Source: Lamellibrachia satsuma (lineage: Eukaryota; Annelida; Polychaeta; Sabellida; Siboglinidae). Taken from it: 64,000 nucleotides of DNA. The position numbers were made by a program, and so were the translations under genes. Where the stretch lies: NCBI GenBank assembly GCA_033239005.1, contig BSQZ01000061.1, forward strand, positions 3,832,001 to 3,896,000, in the 5' to 3' direction. The notes under the pieces are model-generated. The model did no database searches and had not been told where the DNA came from. It saw nothing but the letters and a program-made list of their open reading frames with translations. This document shows positions 9,219 to 20,023 of the stretch, piece after piece (the stretch's first letter is position 1; every line of letters starts with the position of its first letter).

Positions 9219-9649
9219 CTGCACCAACAAACAAACTATTAAGGGACAGTTTACAATTTTCAACATTTACCTATACGTACAAAGCAAACTAATTCTCATA
9301 CTGCACATACTTAAAATGTTGATAATGCTCCAATTTGAAACATCTATCAATGTAACAATGTCATGACACAGTGTATGTAAATAGGACATACGACATAACA
9401 ATAACCACCAGGACTATCTATCTCCAATACTTATATTAAAGTGTCTTATTTTTCCAACAACTCTAAGTTGTGAAGTTCCAAGATGACGGAGTGTATCATG
9501 GCACAGCGTCATGAACGGTTTTACGACTTAAAACACTAGTAGTCCTGTAACATTTACCGCGTGGTGCTGCAGGTTTTGGATATGGCCCACATCGGTTACA
9601 TGCGAATAACAATAATCAATTCAAAACACATTCAAAGGGCGACTCTCAA

Positions 9650-9651
<2 letters not shown>

Positions 9652-9708
<57 letters not shown>
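9652..9708. repeat. (TA)n microsatellite (copy 1)
   Basis: About 28 TA repeats. The second copy (21310-21340) has about 16, an easy length marker between the duplicates. The interval 9220-10680 otherwise shows nothing I can support. One UVRAG coiled-coil exon should lie there but was not found. Confidence 0.95.
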
Positions 9709-9710
<2 letters not shown>

Positions 9711-10689
9711 TCAGTGAGTCAGCTGGGCCGGAGTCTTGTGAGATCTAATCAATATATCCCAGTTTATACAGCTTTAATGTAGATATAGATAATCATAAGA
9801 GTTCATTTGTGGGTCTTACAGATTTCTTATGGATGTAGGTCTTACAGATGTGTATCGTTCAGGGTTGGTATGTATGGAAAGCCATCATGCTAGACTCCAA
9901 TCTATGTCAATGAATAAAAACTAATTGAAGCCCACCTGGAGTCAGATCGCTATTTTACTCCTGGGTTCATGTCATACAAATAAAGTGCTTTTTTATGGTT
10001 TTCCAGTGTGAAAATGGAGTTTATCAACAGGGAAAAGGGCACATTTGTAGACTTCAACACTAGTTGTGCACAAGATTAACTGTGCAGTTGTCAGAGACAG
10101 AAGGATCCCTGATGTACGAACACAGGATCCAGTTTGTTCAGACCACAAAGGACAGGGATCATCTTCCACGTGGATTTTCTCGAGAACAAAATTGTATGTT
10201 CAATAATGTCTTTAAAATAAGCTTCAATGTTTTATCTATGGATGTCAGGACACCCCCATGATTTAGGACACCCCTGTGCTATAGGACTCCACATGACATA
10301 AGTCATCCTATGATATATATTGCATAACATGTGTTGCAGCGATTCAATTGTCGAACTGGTTCAACAACTGTTGTGCCGGTCAAATCGACATGCAACTCAA
10401 CCAGATTTGTTGTGTTGCGGATCTGTGTATATTCCATGGATGATCCATTTAAATCAAATAAACACACGAGCATAACGGGTAGATTTTAAGAATGTCTTGT
10501 AATCCATACTGATTACCAAAGTATTAAATACAGTAATCCATAAAGAAATCTGGTAATCCGTTTGGTCATTACTTCTGCAGTGCACACAATTTTAAGTAAT
10601 TTAAATGGGCTCTGCTAAAGCATCATAACTTTGCTAATAAATATCATAAAAATATGAATGCAGTATCATTTAGTTGCTAAAAGATTAGT

Positions 10690-10980
10690 GTGGAGCATCG
10701 TGTGGCTCTATATGGTACAAGAGAACTCGAGTTTGAATACTCCTGCTACCGTTACGAAATTTTGGCCTTTTCGTTCACCTCACATTGCCACTTTCACTAA
10801 GCTGTATAAATGGGAAAAGACAAAGGTGGATATGTGAAAGAATATTTTTCACACAGTAATTGCAGTGTGGCTGAATGCTTCCCAGAGAAATTGGCATTGG
10901 AATGAACAGGTCTGCCACAGGGAAGAGCAGTCCCAAGAACTGGATGTCAGGCTATATAAGAATGTACCTTTTATAAATCA
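10690..10980 (+). mobile_element. tRNA-derived SINE (copy Y1)
   Basis: A head with gtggctctatatggtac and gagtttgaatactcc resembles the A box and B box region of a tRNA. It is followed by a body with cagtaattgcagtgtggctg and gaatgcttcccagagaaatt. The body recurs, diverged, at 3435-3600 (inverted) and 61440-61580, which shows it is a dispersed family. Copies inside the duplication are at about 22330-22620 and 27300-27610. Confidence 0.65.
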
Positions 10981-11050
10981 GTTGAAAATGCCACTTCCAT
11001 CGTACTAACTAGGAATTTATCCCAGAGAGGGCACCACAAGTAGTGTTTAC

Positions 11051-11156
11051 CCTGTTCTGTAGAGTACTTGAGATAGGTAGCTTTTCTTCAATATGTTGCC
11101 TCACTTTCTCTACTGATTGTCTGGTCTGTTTGATGGCTCGAAGAATCATCTGGATC
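11051..11156 (-). CDS. UVRAG: UVRAG coiled-coil start exon (copy Y1)
   Basis: A 106-base exon with acceptor tcttccacag and donor gtaaac. It reads ILRAIKQTRQSVEKVRQH then IEEKLPISSTLQNR. Vertebrate UVRAG has [28 protein letters not shown]. Its first base completes CG|G (Arg) with the exon at 11403-11494, so frame is kept. Copies at 22690-22795 and 27675-27780 are equally open. Confidence 0.9.
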
Positions 11157-11402
11157 CTGTGGAAGACGACTGACATCAAGAGTCACCTATTAAACATGGA
11201 GCTGGGTTGGAGTCATTATGGAGTGGTCATTATCATTACCATAATCGCTACATCAAAACTGTTTCACTATCACTTTTTCCACATATTGAATCCCATCAGG
11301 GACTACAATATGTTGCAGCAGCATGCTCGACTCTGCAGCAGACATGACTGCTTAACTACAGACACGCTCCACTGATCAAAGATACACGCGACAGTCACCT
11401 AC

Positions 11403-11494
11403 CGCAGTAGTATGTGGACGTTGCATGAGTTGCATACAAATGCCTGACTGACCGTAACACTGACCGGTGCCTCACAATCTCTCTGGCCGCCACA
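11403..11494 (-). CDS. UVRAG: UVRAG exon before the coiled coil (copy Y1)
   Basis: A 92-base exon with acceptor gctgtgtttcag and donor gtaggt. It reads SVTVSQAFVCNSCNVHILLR at its end. Vertebrate UVRAG has [20 protein letters not shown] in the same place. It starts in phase 0, matching the 84-base exon at 12279-12362, and ends in the split Arg codon completed by the next exon. Copies are at 23042-23133 and 28027-28118. Confidence 0.85.
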
Positions 11495-11507
11495 CTGAAA
11501 CACAGCA

Positions 11508-11660
11508 ATGGTATCATGGCAGTTACATGTTCAGTGGTGTACACCATGGCAGTTACATGTACAATGATGTACACCATGGCAGTGACAGGTACACTGGTGT
11601 ATACCATGGGAATGACAGGTGTGCACCATGTCACCTATATACACTGGTGTACAACATGAT
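11508..11660. repeat. 30-32-bp minisatellite just outside a UVRAG acceptor (copy Y1)
   Basis: Units of catggcagttacatgtacag plus tggtgtacac start 14 bases outside the exon at 11403-11494, in its upstream intron. The copies are longest in Y3 (28125-28390). Confidence 0.85.
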
Positions 11661-11737
11661 TTAACTGGTGTACATCATGTTCTTAACAGTATACACTTGA
11701 GTACAATATGCTCTGAACAACACAAACAATGCTCTCA

Positions 11738-11962
11738 CCAATATGCACTGGTGTACACCCAGCTGTAACCAATGTACACCAAGCTGTAACCAATGTACAC
11801 CCAGCTCTAACCAATGTGCACCAAACTGTAACCAATGTACGCCCAACTCTAACCAATGTACACCAAGGTCTATCCAATGTACACCAAACTCTATCCAATG
11901 TACACCAAGCTCTATCCAATGTACACCAAGCTCTAACCAATGTACACCAAGCTCTAAGCAAA
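11738..11962. repeat. 21-bp minisatellite caatgtacaccaagctctaac (copy Y1)
   Basis: About ten units in Y1, the same in Y2 (23377-23600), and roughly 26 in Y3 (28455-29020). Reading frames across it (NVHQALT, NQCTPSS) are repeat artefacts because 21 is a multiple of three. Confidence 0.9.
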
Positions 11963-12278
11963 GCTGATCAAACAAATATTAACACCATTTTATGTTCTGT
12001 GACGGATCCGTTGGATTAATCGTTGCGATCAGCGGCCATATACAATGAAATGACCGGTTATCACCGTGCCAGGTGACGGACCAATCATGTATCAGCAATG
12101 CTAAACGTCAGCACAGGGGACACATGCCAGTTATAATCTGATACAGGATAAGTAATATCTCATTACAAATACATATTTAAGAGTCCCTGTGTTGGGAAAG
12201 TGTTAATGTTAGAAACGGGCACATTTCAAGTAAATAAACACATCTCTTACTCACTAGGTGTAACAAGTTTGACCTTAC

Positions 12279-12362
12279 CTCTGTAGGTCGTACCCCATAG
12301 TAACCTTCAAACATTGCAATCACAAGTGAGTCATCAGCAAATTGTGACCCTTCTCTCTGGAT
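12279..12362 (-). CDS. UVRAG: UVRAG exon, EGYYGVRPTE (copy Y1)
   Basis: An 84-base (28-codon) exon with acceptor gttgttttag and donor gtaagg. It reads FADDSLVIAMFEGYYGVRPT. Vertebrate UVRAG has [20 protein letters not shown] between its C2-like domain and the coiled coil. Phases 0/0 fit the next exon. Copy Y2 is at 23918-24001. Y3 lacks it because the array there joins directly to the cacgtgttctgaacc region. Confidence 0.85.
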
Positions 12363-12820
12363 CTAAAACAACAAAGTGCTGTCAATTAATTATTGACAAA
12401 AGATATTCTTCCTAGTCTAGCAGACATTTGGAGGGAGCCAAACATTCTGTTCTTATTATAACAACTGAAGTATGACAAATATAGGATCAATGTAAGTTTT
12501 TATAATACAATATTTTTCGTTAAAAAAAATAAATTATCGCTCAAAATCTTGAATGTACATGATACATGTTTCAATTGTCAGCGAACAGTATGTTAAGTTT
12601 GTTATTAATTGGTTTACAAATTTTCTTTAACACAAAAATGGGTTGGTCAGCAAAAAATAAATAAAATACTAATCCAAATGTGTAATGCCCACGGAATTAA
12701 TGAACTAGATTGGCCTAATTTATCTACGCCACTAGACAACATTCTTACCTAATTTTTTGTATGCCAGTGCAGTCATTCAACCATTCCAAGTACATTTTTC
12801 ATGTTAACACAAGTTAATGG

Positions 12821-13096
12821 CACGTGTTTTCACGGGAAAATGTGTCCACAGAATTTTGTGAAATCACGTTTGGTAAAACATCAACTGAACCAGCTGAAAC
12901 ACGTGATTCCACGTGTTCTGAACCAGAGTTAATAGTATCTGTACACCCAATTTGTCCACAGAAACAAGTGAGACACGTTATTTCACGTGTTCTGAACCAC
13001 TGTACACACGTGTGTATACACCAGTGTACATGTGTGTGTACAGTACACGAATGGTACCACGTGAATTGAACCAATTGAGACACGTTATTTCACGTG
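12821..13096. promoter_or_regulatory. cluster of seven CACGTG E-boxes
   Basis: CACGTG occurs at 12821, 12900, 12910, 12984, 13007, 13058 and 13091. It lies upstream (5' on the minus strand) of the EGYYG exon. Two of the sites lie in a 107-base segment duplicated only in Y1 (13070-13176 against 12963-13069), so Y2 has five. Part of the density comes from repetition. CACGTG is the core of bHLH-Zip sites, including TFEB/CLEAR elements. A regulatory role is inference only. Confidence 0.35.
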
Positions 13097-13838
13097 TTCT
13101 GAACCACTGTACACATGTGTGTATACACCAGTGTACATGCGTGTGTACAATACACCAATTTGTCCACACAATCCCTTGAATTCACGTACGGAAACATGTG
13201 AATTCACCTTCAGAACACATTAAATCATGTGTCAATGTTACCTGGGATACTTGATTAACGTCATGATTGTTCTACATAAGGCACGGATGATGCAATTACT
13301 CAACGAAAATTATTCCTACATATAAGATATAAGCCATGTGGTCTTTTTTGGGGGTAGGCAACGAATCACGATTATCATTGTTGTCCTGTATGCATCAGAT
13401 AATCTTTTGCAACTCCACGTATTCACACTTGTCAACGCCTTCAACAACATTGAAATCCTCACCTAGAAGCGCTGTTTCTATGTCACAATTATTCTGGTAT
13501 TCTAATTGTAATGACACATGCATGTTGTTCTATCGAGGACACGTAATCATTCTGGTTACAACAATTTTCTCAATATGTTTATTCAAAAAACAAACATCAG
13601 TTGTATAAATTCAGTGTTATGCTGTAAATGTACATGATTTCAATGTGGACAGAAAAGGAAAGCCCCTTACATAGGACCTACTGGTATACGCACGCATGCA
13701 CGTACATAAAGGGAGAGAGACAGGGATGAAACCACACAGGGATGGACGCGGGAGGCAGGCGGGCGGCCGGGTAGGAAATGTGCGTCCTGCGCAAAGCACT
13801 GTATACTCCAAACGTTGGCGCTTCTCCCACCACAAGTA

Positions 13839-14069
13839 TTATGTGGATGCAGTGTAAGTGTGAAAAGTTGTGCCTGAAACAGAATCATCTCCATCATTAG
13901 CTAGGCTAGCGCTACCGGTGGTCATTTGGGCAATAGACCACATGGCATCAGATTTTGCTAAACAAAAATTTCCCATTTGAGCCAATTTGGCCAGTAGCAT
14001 TTTCAATGAAAAGCATGTAGAATACATGTGCATTTGTTGCTGTCTTGAAGCACGTAAACAAAATGGCAA
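13839..14069 (-). other. conserved open segment of unknown identity (copy Y1)
   Basis: The minus strand reads KLAQMGNFCLAKSDAMWS, then IAQMTTGSASLANDGDDS. A strong acceptor-like ttttgtttag precedes AKSDAM. The segment occurs four times (also 25372-25602, about 29750-29890, 31169-31420). In the 31.2-kb copy the frame is also open, with 10-15 percent residue changes. It might be an exon, possibly of the unknown gene with exons at 31476-32226, but I see no good donor and the phase does not match. Function unknown. Confidence 0.35.
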
Positions 14070-14718
14070 AAACTGAGGGCTTTAGGACAACCAGTTTACA
14101 CCAGAACTAGCCAAGATTAGTAATACTGTATGACACAGAATAATTTCAGTCCATCGAGCTGCAAAAACCAATGAAGCCAGTTTACTGTCTCAGTTGCCTG
14201 TAAACAAAGTGCAAGATTATCACGACGCCACCCTTTTGGTCGACAGGATTGGTGGCATGTTGGAAGTAGAGAACTATAGTGTTGTAGACTCTTTCTTGTG
14301 CCCTAGAAAATAGCATTCCCCTCGTAGCCAGCACAGAACCAGGTGATATTTGATGTACCAGCGACATTATTAGTATTACACCAATGACGACAGGCATGAC
14401 AAAAGAGATGATATTGATGTGACACCCAGATTTAAGTAATTCCAGCACTACGAGTACCAACCTGTCAAATAACAAACTTCCTCAGATCAACCCACACCGA
14501 TGACATGTCACTGTTATTTGACAAGTTTATATCCTCTAACCGGCCCTGGTAGGAAAACTGTATGATAATGGTGGATTACAAGCCAATGGCTTCCTAATCC
14601 ACTAGCCATTTGGAACGTATTGCTTTGGAAGGCAATCTTCAAACACATTTGTGTTTAGTCAATAAAAGTGCTTTTACCCAACTTCAAACTGAAACAAAAT
14701 GCCATAGTTTGTTCTTAC

Positions 14719-14908
14719 CGTCACCACTGCCAATCATTACTGTGTTGTGCTAGGCCAGCAAGACGATGTTCTTGGCTGTCATGCCGTCGACTGTTTGTTG
14801 TAGCGCTTTCACGTGCATACGCAGGTTGTTGTTCTCTGTGTAACATCAAATTCTCGTGGAACATGTTGTTGAACCTCTCCGCACTATCCACGTCCACCAT
14901 ATGCTTAC
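14719..14908 (-). pseudogene. KIF21: KIF21-like kinesin exon, broken (copy Y1)
   Basis: A 190-base exon with acceptor tttgttgattag and donor gtaaga. It reads SAERFNNMFHENLMLH; then, after a shift of frame, TENNNLRMHVKALQQTVDG, MTAKNIVLLA, a TAG, and HNTVMIGSGD. Kinesin-4 family KIF21A/B has [33 protein letters not shown] and then NHVLARAGEGN just after the motor domain. Two missing bases (CA) before TENNN and a TAG replacing a codon break it. Both lesions are also in Y2. Its neighbours are UVRAG exons, so it is a foreign exon fragment here. Confidence 0.75.
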
Positions 14909-15079
14909 CTAATCAACAAAACATCACCATTATCTACTCGCTCACCTATGCCATAGCATTCATTCATTCATTTGCATTCTCTTGAGATGTAGTTAGCAGG
15001 ATTTACTGAATTGCATCTTAGATTCCAGTAAATTCTGCTAACTGCATCTTAGATTCTTGTGCAGTTAATTGTGATAGAT

Positions 15080-15180
15080 GGAGCACACAGCATTTCGTTA
15101 TGAGAGATGGAGTCCATGGCACTTGCTCGTAAGAGATGGAGTCCACAGCACTTACGACAGATGGAGTCCACAGCATCTAT
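15080..15180. repeat. about 27-bp gagatggagtccacagca repeat (Y1)
   Basis: Three or four units of gagatggagtccacagcact. Copies lie at 26605-26712, 30790-30905 and, diverged, 31010-31085. No coding signal. Confidence 0.8.
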
Positions 15181-16135
15181 ACACGAGAAATCGAATTGTT
15201 GCTCTTCAAAGTGTTATTTCGTATAAAAACTGATTCGTAACTTTGTGCACAAAAAACAATAGTGATCTGCAGCCATCTCCAGCATGGTCAATAATGTCTT
15301 TAAAATAAGCTTCAATGCTTTATCTATGGATGTCAGGAAACCCCCATGATTTAGGACACCCCTATGATATAGGACACCACATGATATAAGTCATTCTATG
15401 ATATATATTGCATAACATGTGTTGCAGCGATTCTACTGTCAAACTGGTTCAACAACTGTTGTGCCAGTCAAATTGACACGCAACTCAACCAGTTTTGTTG
15501 CGTTGCGGATCTGTGTATATTCCATGGATGATCCATTTAAATCAAATAAACACACGAGCATAACAAGTAGATTTTAAGAATGTCTTGTAATCCATACTGA
15601 TTACCAAAGTATTAAATTCAGTAATCCATAAAGAAATCTGGAAATCCGTGTGGTGATTACTTCTGCAGTGCATGCAATTTTGAGTAATTTAAATGGGCTC
15701 TGCTAAAGCATCATAATTTTGCTAATATCATAAAAATATGAATGCAGTATCATTTAGTAATCAATGATCAGTTCAGCAAAACATTTACACAAACACTCAA
15801 ATGTTTACATTACATTTATCCAGTGTGTGATATTTATGTCCCCTGGCATAGATACCATGTAGAACCGACCAACGGCTTTTCGTAGCAATTGGATTCAAAC
15901 CCGGTCATCTCAGTTAACAGTCTGGCCTCTGACTGCCCAGTCACAGCGTCTTCAAGTCACTGGTGTATCTAGGATCTCACAAAGGGGGGCCAAGTTTAGT
16001 CACCCATAAGTTCCTGTGCTACCATGTAGTGGCGCAAAAGGTTACATACAAAAAATCTAAACTTTAAGCCACAGGGAGATTTGACCCAATGACCCCAAAA
16101 TACACTTCTAGGGGCACCTATATTTTCATTCCTAG

Positions 16136-17110
16136 GTGCAGCTCCAACAGGATCTTGAGATTAGACAGTGTCAGCTCCAACAGGATCTTGAGATTAGGCA
16201 GTGTCAGCTCCAACAGGATCTTGAGATTAGACAGTGTCAGCTCCAACAGGATCTTGAGATTAGACAATGTCAGCTCCAACAGGGTCTTGAGATTAGACAG
16301 TGTCAGCTCCAACAGGATCTTGAGATTAGACAGTGTCCGCTCCAACAGGATCTTGAGATTAGACAGTGTCACCTCCAACAGGGTCTTGAGATTAGACAGT
16401 GTCAGCTCCAACAGTGTCTTGACATTAGACAGTGTCCGCTCCAACAGGGTCTTGAGATTAGACTGTTTCCACTCCAACAGGATCTTGAGATTAGACTGTG
16501 TCAGCTCCAACAGGATCTTGAGATGAGACAGTGTCAGCTCCAACAGGATCTTGAGATGAGACAGTGTCAACTCCATCAGGGTCTTGAGATTAGACAGTGT
16601 CCACTCCAACAGGGTCTTGAGATTAGACAGTGTCAGCTACAACAGGGTCTTGAGATTAGACAGTGTCAGCTACAACAGGGTCTTGAGATTAGACAGTGTC
16701 AGCTCCAACAGGGTCTTGAGATTAGACTTGTCCGCTACAACAGGGTGTGAGATTAGACAGTGCCCGCTACAACAGGGTCGTGAGATTAGACAGTGTCAGC
16801 ACTGCTGCTGACACTGTTGTTCCCAGTCCACAGTAGAACCGCAGCTAGGGACGGAAACAGTTACACCATGTTAACACCAGGTGGCAGTCTTGATCTTGAG
16901 ATGAGACAGTGTCAGCTCCATCAGGGTCTTGAGATTAGACAGTGTCCACTCCAACAGGGTCTTGAGATTAGACAGTGTCAGCTACAACAGGGTCTTGAGA
17001 TTAGACAGTGTCAGCTACAACAGGGTCTTGAGATTAGACAGTGTCAGCTCCAACAGGGTCTTGAGATTAGACTTGTCCGCTACAACAGGGTCGTGAGATT
17101 AGACAGTGTC
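16136..17110 (-). repeat. expanded 33-bp UVRAG-coding minisatellite (copy 2)
   Basis: About 20 units at 16136-16800, then a repeat of the exon start (16800-16890), then about 6 more units to 17110. Each unit reads LTLSNLKTLLE or a variant on the minus strand. Compared with copy 1 the whole tract is about 480 bases longer. Confidence 0.85.
16785..16844 (-). pseudogene. UVRAG: UVRAG LRFYCGLGT exon, extra internal copy
   Basis: The exon start after tccctag (LRFYCGLGT) is present a second time inside the array, with about 90 bases that match 17098-17203. It breaks off at ggtggcagt and continues into another set of 33-bp units. This looks like a slippage or unequal exchange of about 310 bases that carried the exon start along. 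Confidence 0.8.
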
Positions 17111-17157
17111 AGCACTGCTGCTGACACTGTTGTTCCCAGTCCACAGTAGAACCGCAG
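17098..17157 (-). pseudogene. UVRAG: UVRAG exon, LRYxxGLGT motif (copy 2)
   Basis: Identical in reading to the exon at 5405-5464, followed by the expanded 33-bp array. The 3' border is unclear, as in copy 1. Confidence 0.75.
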
Positions 17158-17620
17158 CTAGGGACGGAAACAGTTACACCATGTTAACACCAGGTGGCAG
17201 TCCACTGCACTCACAGGTAATCCAACTAAATGTCCCTCCTGAACTTATTTAGTGCATCACAAATCATGTCTGTTGATATTCAACTCTGTAGTGTGTGAAT
17301 AGTTTAAGTAATATGCACCATTGGTTTAATAAAAGGGTGCGCAGTGTTGTTAAAATCATAGAACGAATTAACATTAAACGTTCAATCAGGCAACCTACAA
17401 ATGTGAATGCTACAGTGTACAGAGACAGACCCACTTTCACATTTTGTTGCAAAATTTCACAGATACTAGATAGGTCTGATTTTTTACAAAATGAATCTCA
17501 AATGAGAAAAAAATTTAATCAATTAACACATTCAAACATTAAGAAGTACTAAAAATAGTTTGAGAACAAGTCCAAGTATATAGCATCATTTCTGACATAA
17601 ACAGTTGGAATCATACCTGG

Positions 17621-18039
17621 GCAATGTCTTTATTGAACAAGTAGACAGCACAGTTGAACAGGAACCCACCTGGCCAATGTTTTATTTAGCAAGTAGACAG
17701 TCTATTTGAACTGGAATCTACACGGGCAATATCTTTATTCAGCAAGTAGACAGCACAGTTGAACTGGAATCTACCCGGGCAATATCTTTATTCAGCAAGT
17801 AGACAGCACAGTTGAACTGGAACCTACCTGGCCAATGTCTTTATTCAGCAAGTAGACAGTGTAGTTGAACTGGAACCTACCTGGGCAATGTCTTTATTCA
17901 GCAAGTAGACAGCATGGATGAACTGGAACCTACCCGGGCAATGTCTTTGTTCAGCATGTAAACAGCACAGTTGAACTGGAACCTACCTGGGCAATGTCTT
18001 TATTCAGCAAGTAGACAGCACAGTTGAACTGGAACCTAC
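17621..18039 (-). repeat. 53-bp exon-end/5' splice-site minisatellite (copy 2)
   Basis: The same array as 5930-6345, with the same number of units and only scattered base changes. The array therefore existed before the 11.2-kb duplication and has been fairly stable since, unlike the 33-bp array. Confidence 0.9.
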
Positions 18040-18118
18040 CTGGGCAATGTCTTTATTCAGCAAGTAGACAGCGTAGTTGAACTGCAGTCGTTCACTGCCC
18101 TTGCTGTATAGTGGGAAC
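18040..18118 (-). CDS. UVRAG: UVRAG exon, FPLY...LLNKDIAQ (copy 2)
   Basis: An open 79-base exon matching 6346-6424 in sequence and splice sites. Confidence 0.88.
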
Positions 18119-19068
18119 CTGAAATCAAACAAGCTAACTAAATTACACCGTTGTCACATTTGATTCCTTAAGGTTCAACAGGGCGATTGGTTGGTCATTA
18201 GAACGGCTCATGGTGTTTTCATATCGTATGTGGCGATGCTTCAAAATGGGATCAGTTCTATTGCAACAACAGTTTACTTGGGGCAATCAAGCTGCAATTT
18301 GGTCACATGTGATGGCATTGCCCTATCGCAGCAATATTGCCTCATGCGAACCCAACAATCATGACGATGCACCAACAGAGCTGCCACAACTTTTTGGTAG
18401 AAATCTGTATTTCTGAAATTCTGTATAAATCCATGATTATTTTCATTACTTACCTGTAATGGACCTACAGAATTCTGATTCTTGTCGAGTGTAATGTACC
18501 TACATCAAACAAAATCTGCTAGGCTTTGCGAGAAATCTGCCTAGTGTCAAAAATATCTGTGCTTTGTCTGCTATGAATTTGTCATTCAATTGCTGTGATG
18601 AAAACAAGAAAACGCAACTGCTCATTGGATGGCTGAAAAGTGGTCTCTTAATACAGGTTGTATCCTAATACAAGTGGTCTCTTAATACAGGTTGTATCCT
18701 AATACAAGTGGTATCTTAATACAAGTTGTATCCTAATACAAGTGGTCTCTTAATACAGGTTGTATCCTAATACAAGTGGTCTCTTAATACAGGTTGTATC
18801 CTAATACAAGTGGTACTTGACTGTGGTCATGACAGGTGGTTGTTAATGACAGGTGGTCGTTAATGACAAGTGGTCATTAATGACAGATAGTCTCATAAGG
18901 TGGCCGCTTGAGCAGGTTTTACTATAATTTATTATGATTTTGCATTTGAAACAAATCCATATGAAATGGGGAAGGGATGGTAAATCTCCTAAAATTCTAC
19001 AAACCCATAGTGCACATGGAAAACCCATACGATGTGGCAGATGTGCCCTAACTAACTCTTGCACTCAC

Positions 19069-19203
19069 TCAGTCTCCTTGTCTGTGACCGAGACCCAAGA
19101 CATGTGACTGGACACTACAGAGGCACATCCATGAACTGTGCAATCATGGCCACCAGGTGGCTTGTGTAACCAAGGGCAACAGAGATCATCGTCTCATCTT
19201 GAT
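19069..19203 (-). pseudogene. UVRAG: UVRAG exon, VALGYTxHLV, TAG plus 31-base deletion (copy 2)
   Basis: This exon shares the TAG (19115-19117) with copy 1. It additionally lacks 31 bases after cttgtctgt, with ctgt at both edges of the missing stretch in copy 1. This removes the SQISDFIIDK part and shifts the frame. The TAG thus predates the duplication and the deletion is later (or copy 1 regained nothing). The adjacent acceptor-edge repeats are retained at 19204-19268. Confidence 0.85.
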
Positions 19204-19467
19204 CTGTAACCAAGGGCAACAGAGATCATCATTTCAACTGAACCTGTAACCAAGGGCAACAGACACCATAGTCTGTGAATCAACAGTCTGAGAATGTGAA
19301 CTGACAGTCTGAGAATGTGAATCAACAGTCTGAGTGTGAATCAACAGTTCGAGAATGTGAATGTTCGATCAACAGTCTGAGAGTGTGAAATGACAGTCTG
19401 AGAGTGTGAATTACTCCGAGAGTGTTAACCACAAGACAAAAGTGGAATTGGCACACAAGTAACACAC

Positions 19468-19526
19468 CTGCAGTCTTCTGAGTCGGGCAGATGGACACCA
19501 CAAATCCTATGATCTCCCTCTCTGTC
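19468..19526 (-). CDS. UVRAG: UVRAG exon, CGVxLPxSED (copy 2)
   Basis: Matches 7814-7872 with the same splice sites. The acceptor-edge repeats follow at 19527-19684. Confidence 0.83.
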
Positions 19527-20023
19527 CTGCACACACAAACTTTAGTTAATCTAACACCACTTGATTCTCTGTCTGTCCTACAAACACACAAATCTAACAT
19601 CATGTTATCCTTTGTCTGTCCTACAAACACACAAATCTTACACCACATGATCGTTTGTTTGTCCTACAAAACATTTAAGTTAGTACTTGTGAAGGTCAGT
19701 TAGTGGCTGTTAGTGGCTGATCTTATTAACAAACATACCTTGAAAATAGGGTAAATAAGGGTAATCTTATTTTTGAAATACAATAAATGAGAAACAAACA
19801 TACGTTTAGACGGGGTTATGGTGAACAACTTTACCTTTTAGAGAGGGTAATATGGCACATGTACATTTGCAAATCATCAGTGCACATGTGGGTCAATAAT
19901 GTTATCCTTAAAATAGGGTAAATAGGTGTGAGGTAAACATAACCTTCAAATTAGGGTAACTGATGGCAAGCTGAATTTAAAATAGGGTAAATAGTTAAAC
20001 AGTATAACTGTCTAAATGGGGTA

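Larger units (their letters stand above)
10201..15288. repeat. Y block, copy Y1
   Basis: The sequence starting caataatgtctttaaaataa at 10201 recurs at 15289, 21833 and 26822. The Y block is therefore a repeat in its own right, older than the 11.2-kb duplication. Y1 is 10201-15288; only the first 470 bases of the next copy remain at 15289-15758. Y2 is 21833-26821 and Y3 26822 to about 31000. Y3 shares details such as the cttatctatggatgtcagga variant with the 15289 fragment. Confidence 0.85.
4544..15758. repeat. segmental duplication copy 1 (X1-Y1)
   Basis: This block of 11215 bases is repeated head to tail as 15759-27291, with nearly every base matching outside minisatellites and a few indels. 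The offset between copies shifts from 11215 to 11694, 11654, 11639 and 11533 as arrays and indels differ. The junction at 15758/15759 joins a position inside the third Y copy to position 4544. It carries UVRAG exons and one KIF21-like exon on the minus strand. Confidence 0.95.

Noticed and set aside
13245..13290. Possible 30-base exon before gtaaca
   Set aside because: The acceptor AG is absent in Y2 and Y3 and there is no protein match.
13458..13500. Possible UVRAG N-terminal exon (LQLEYQNNCDIETALL before gtgagg)
   Set aside because: The resemblance to LLIEWKVCLDGLKYLG is suggestive, but the phase does not fit the next exon and the acceptor is weak.
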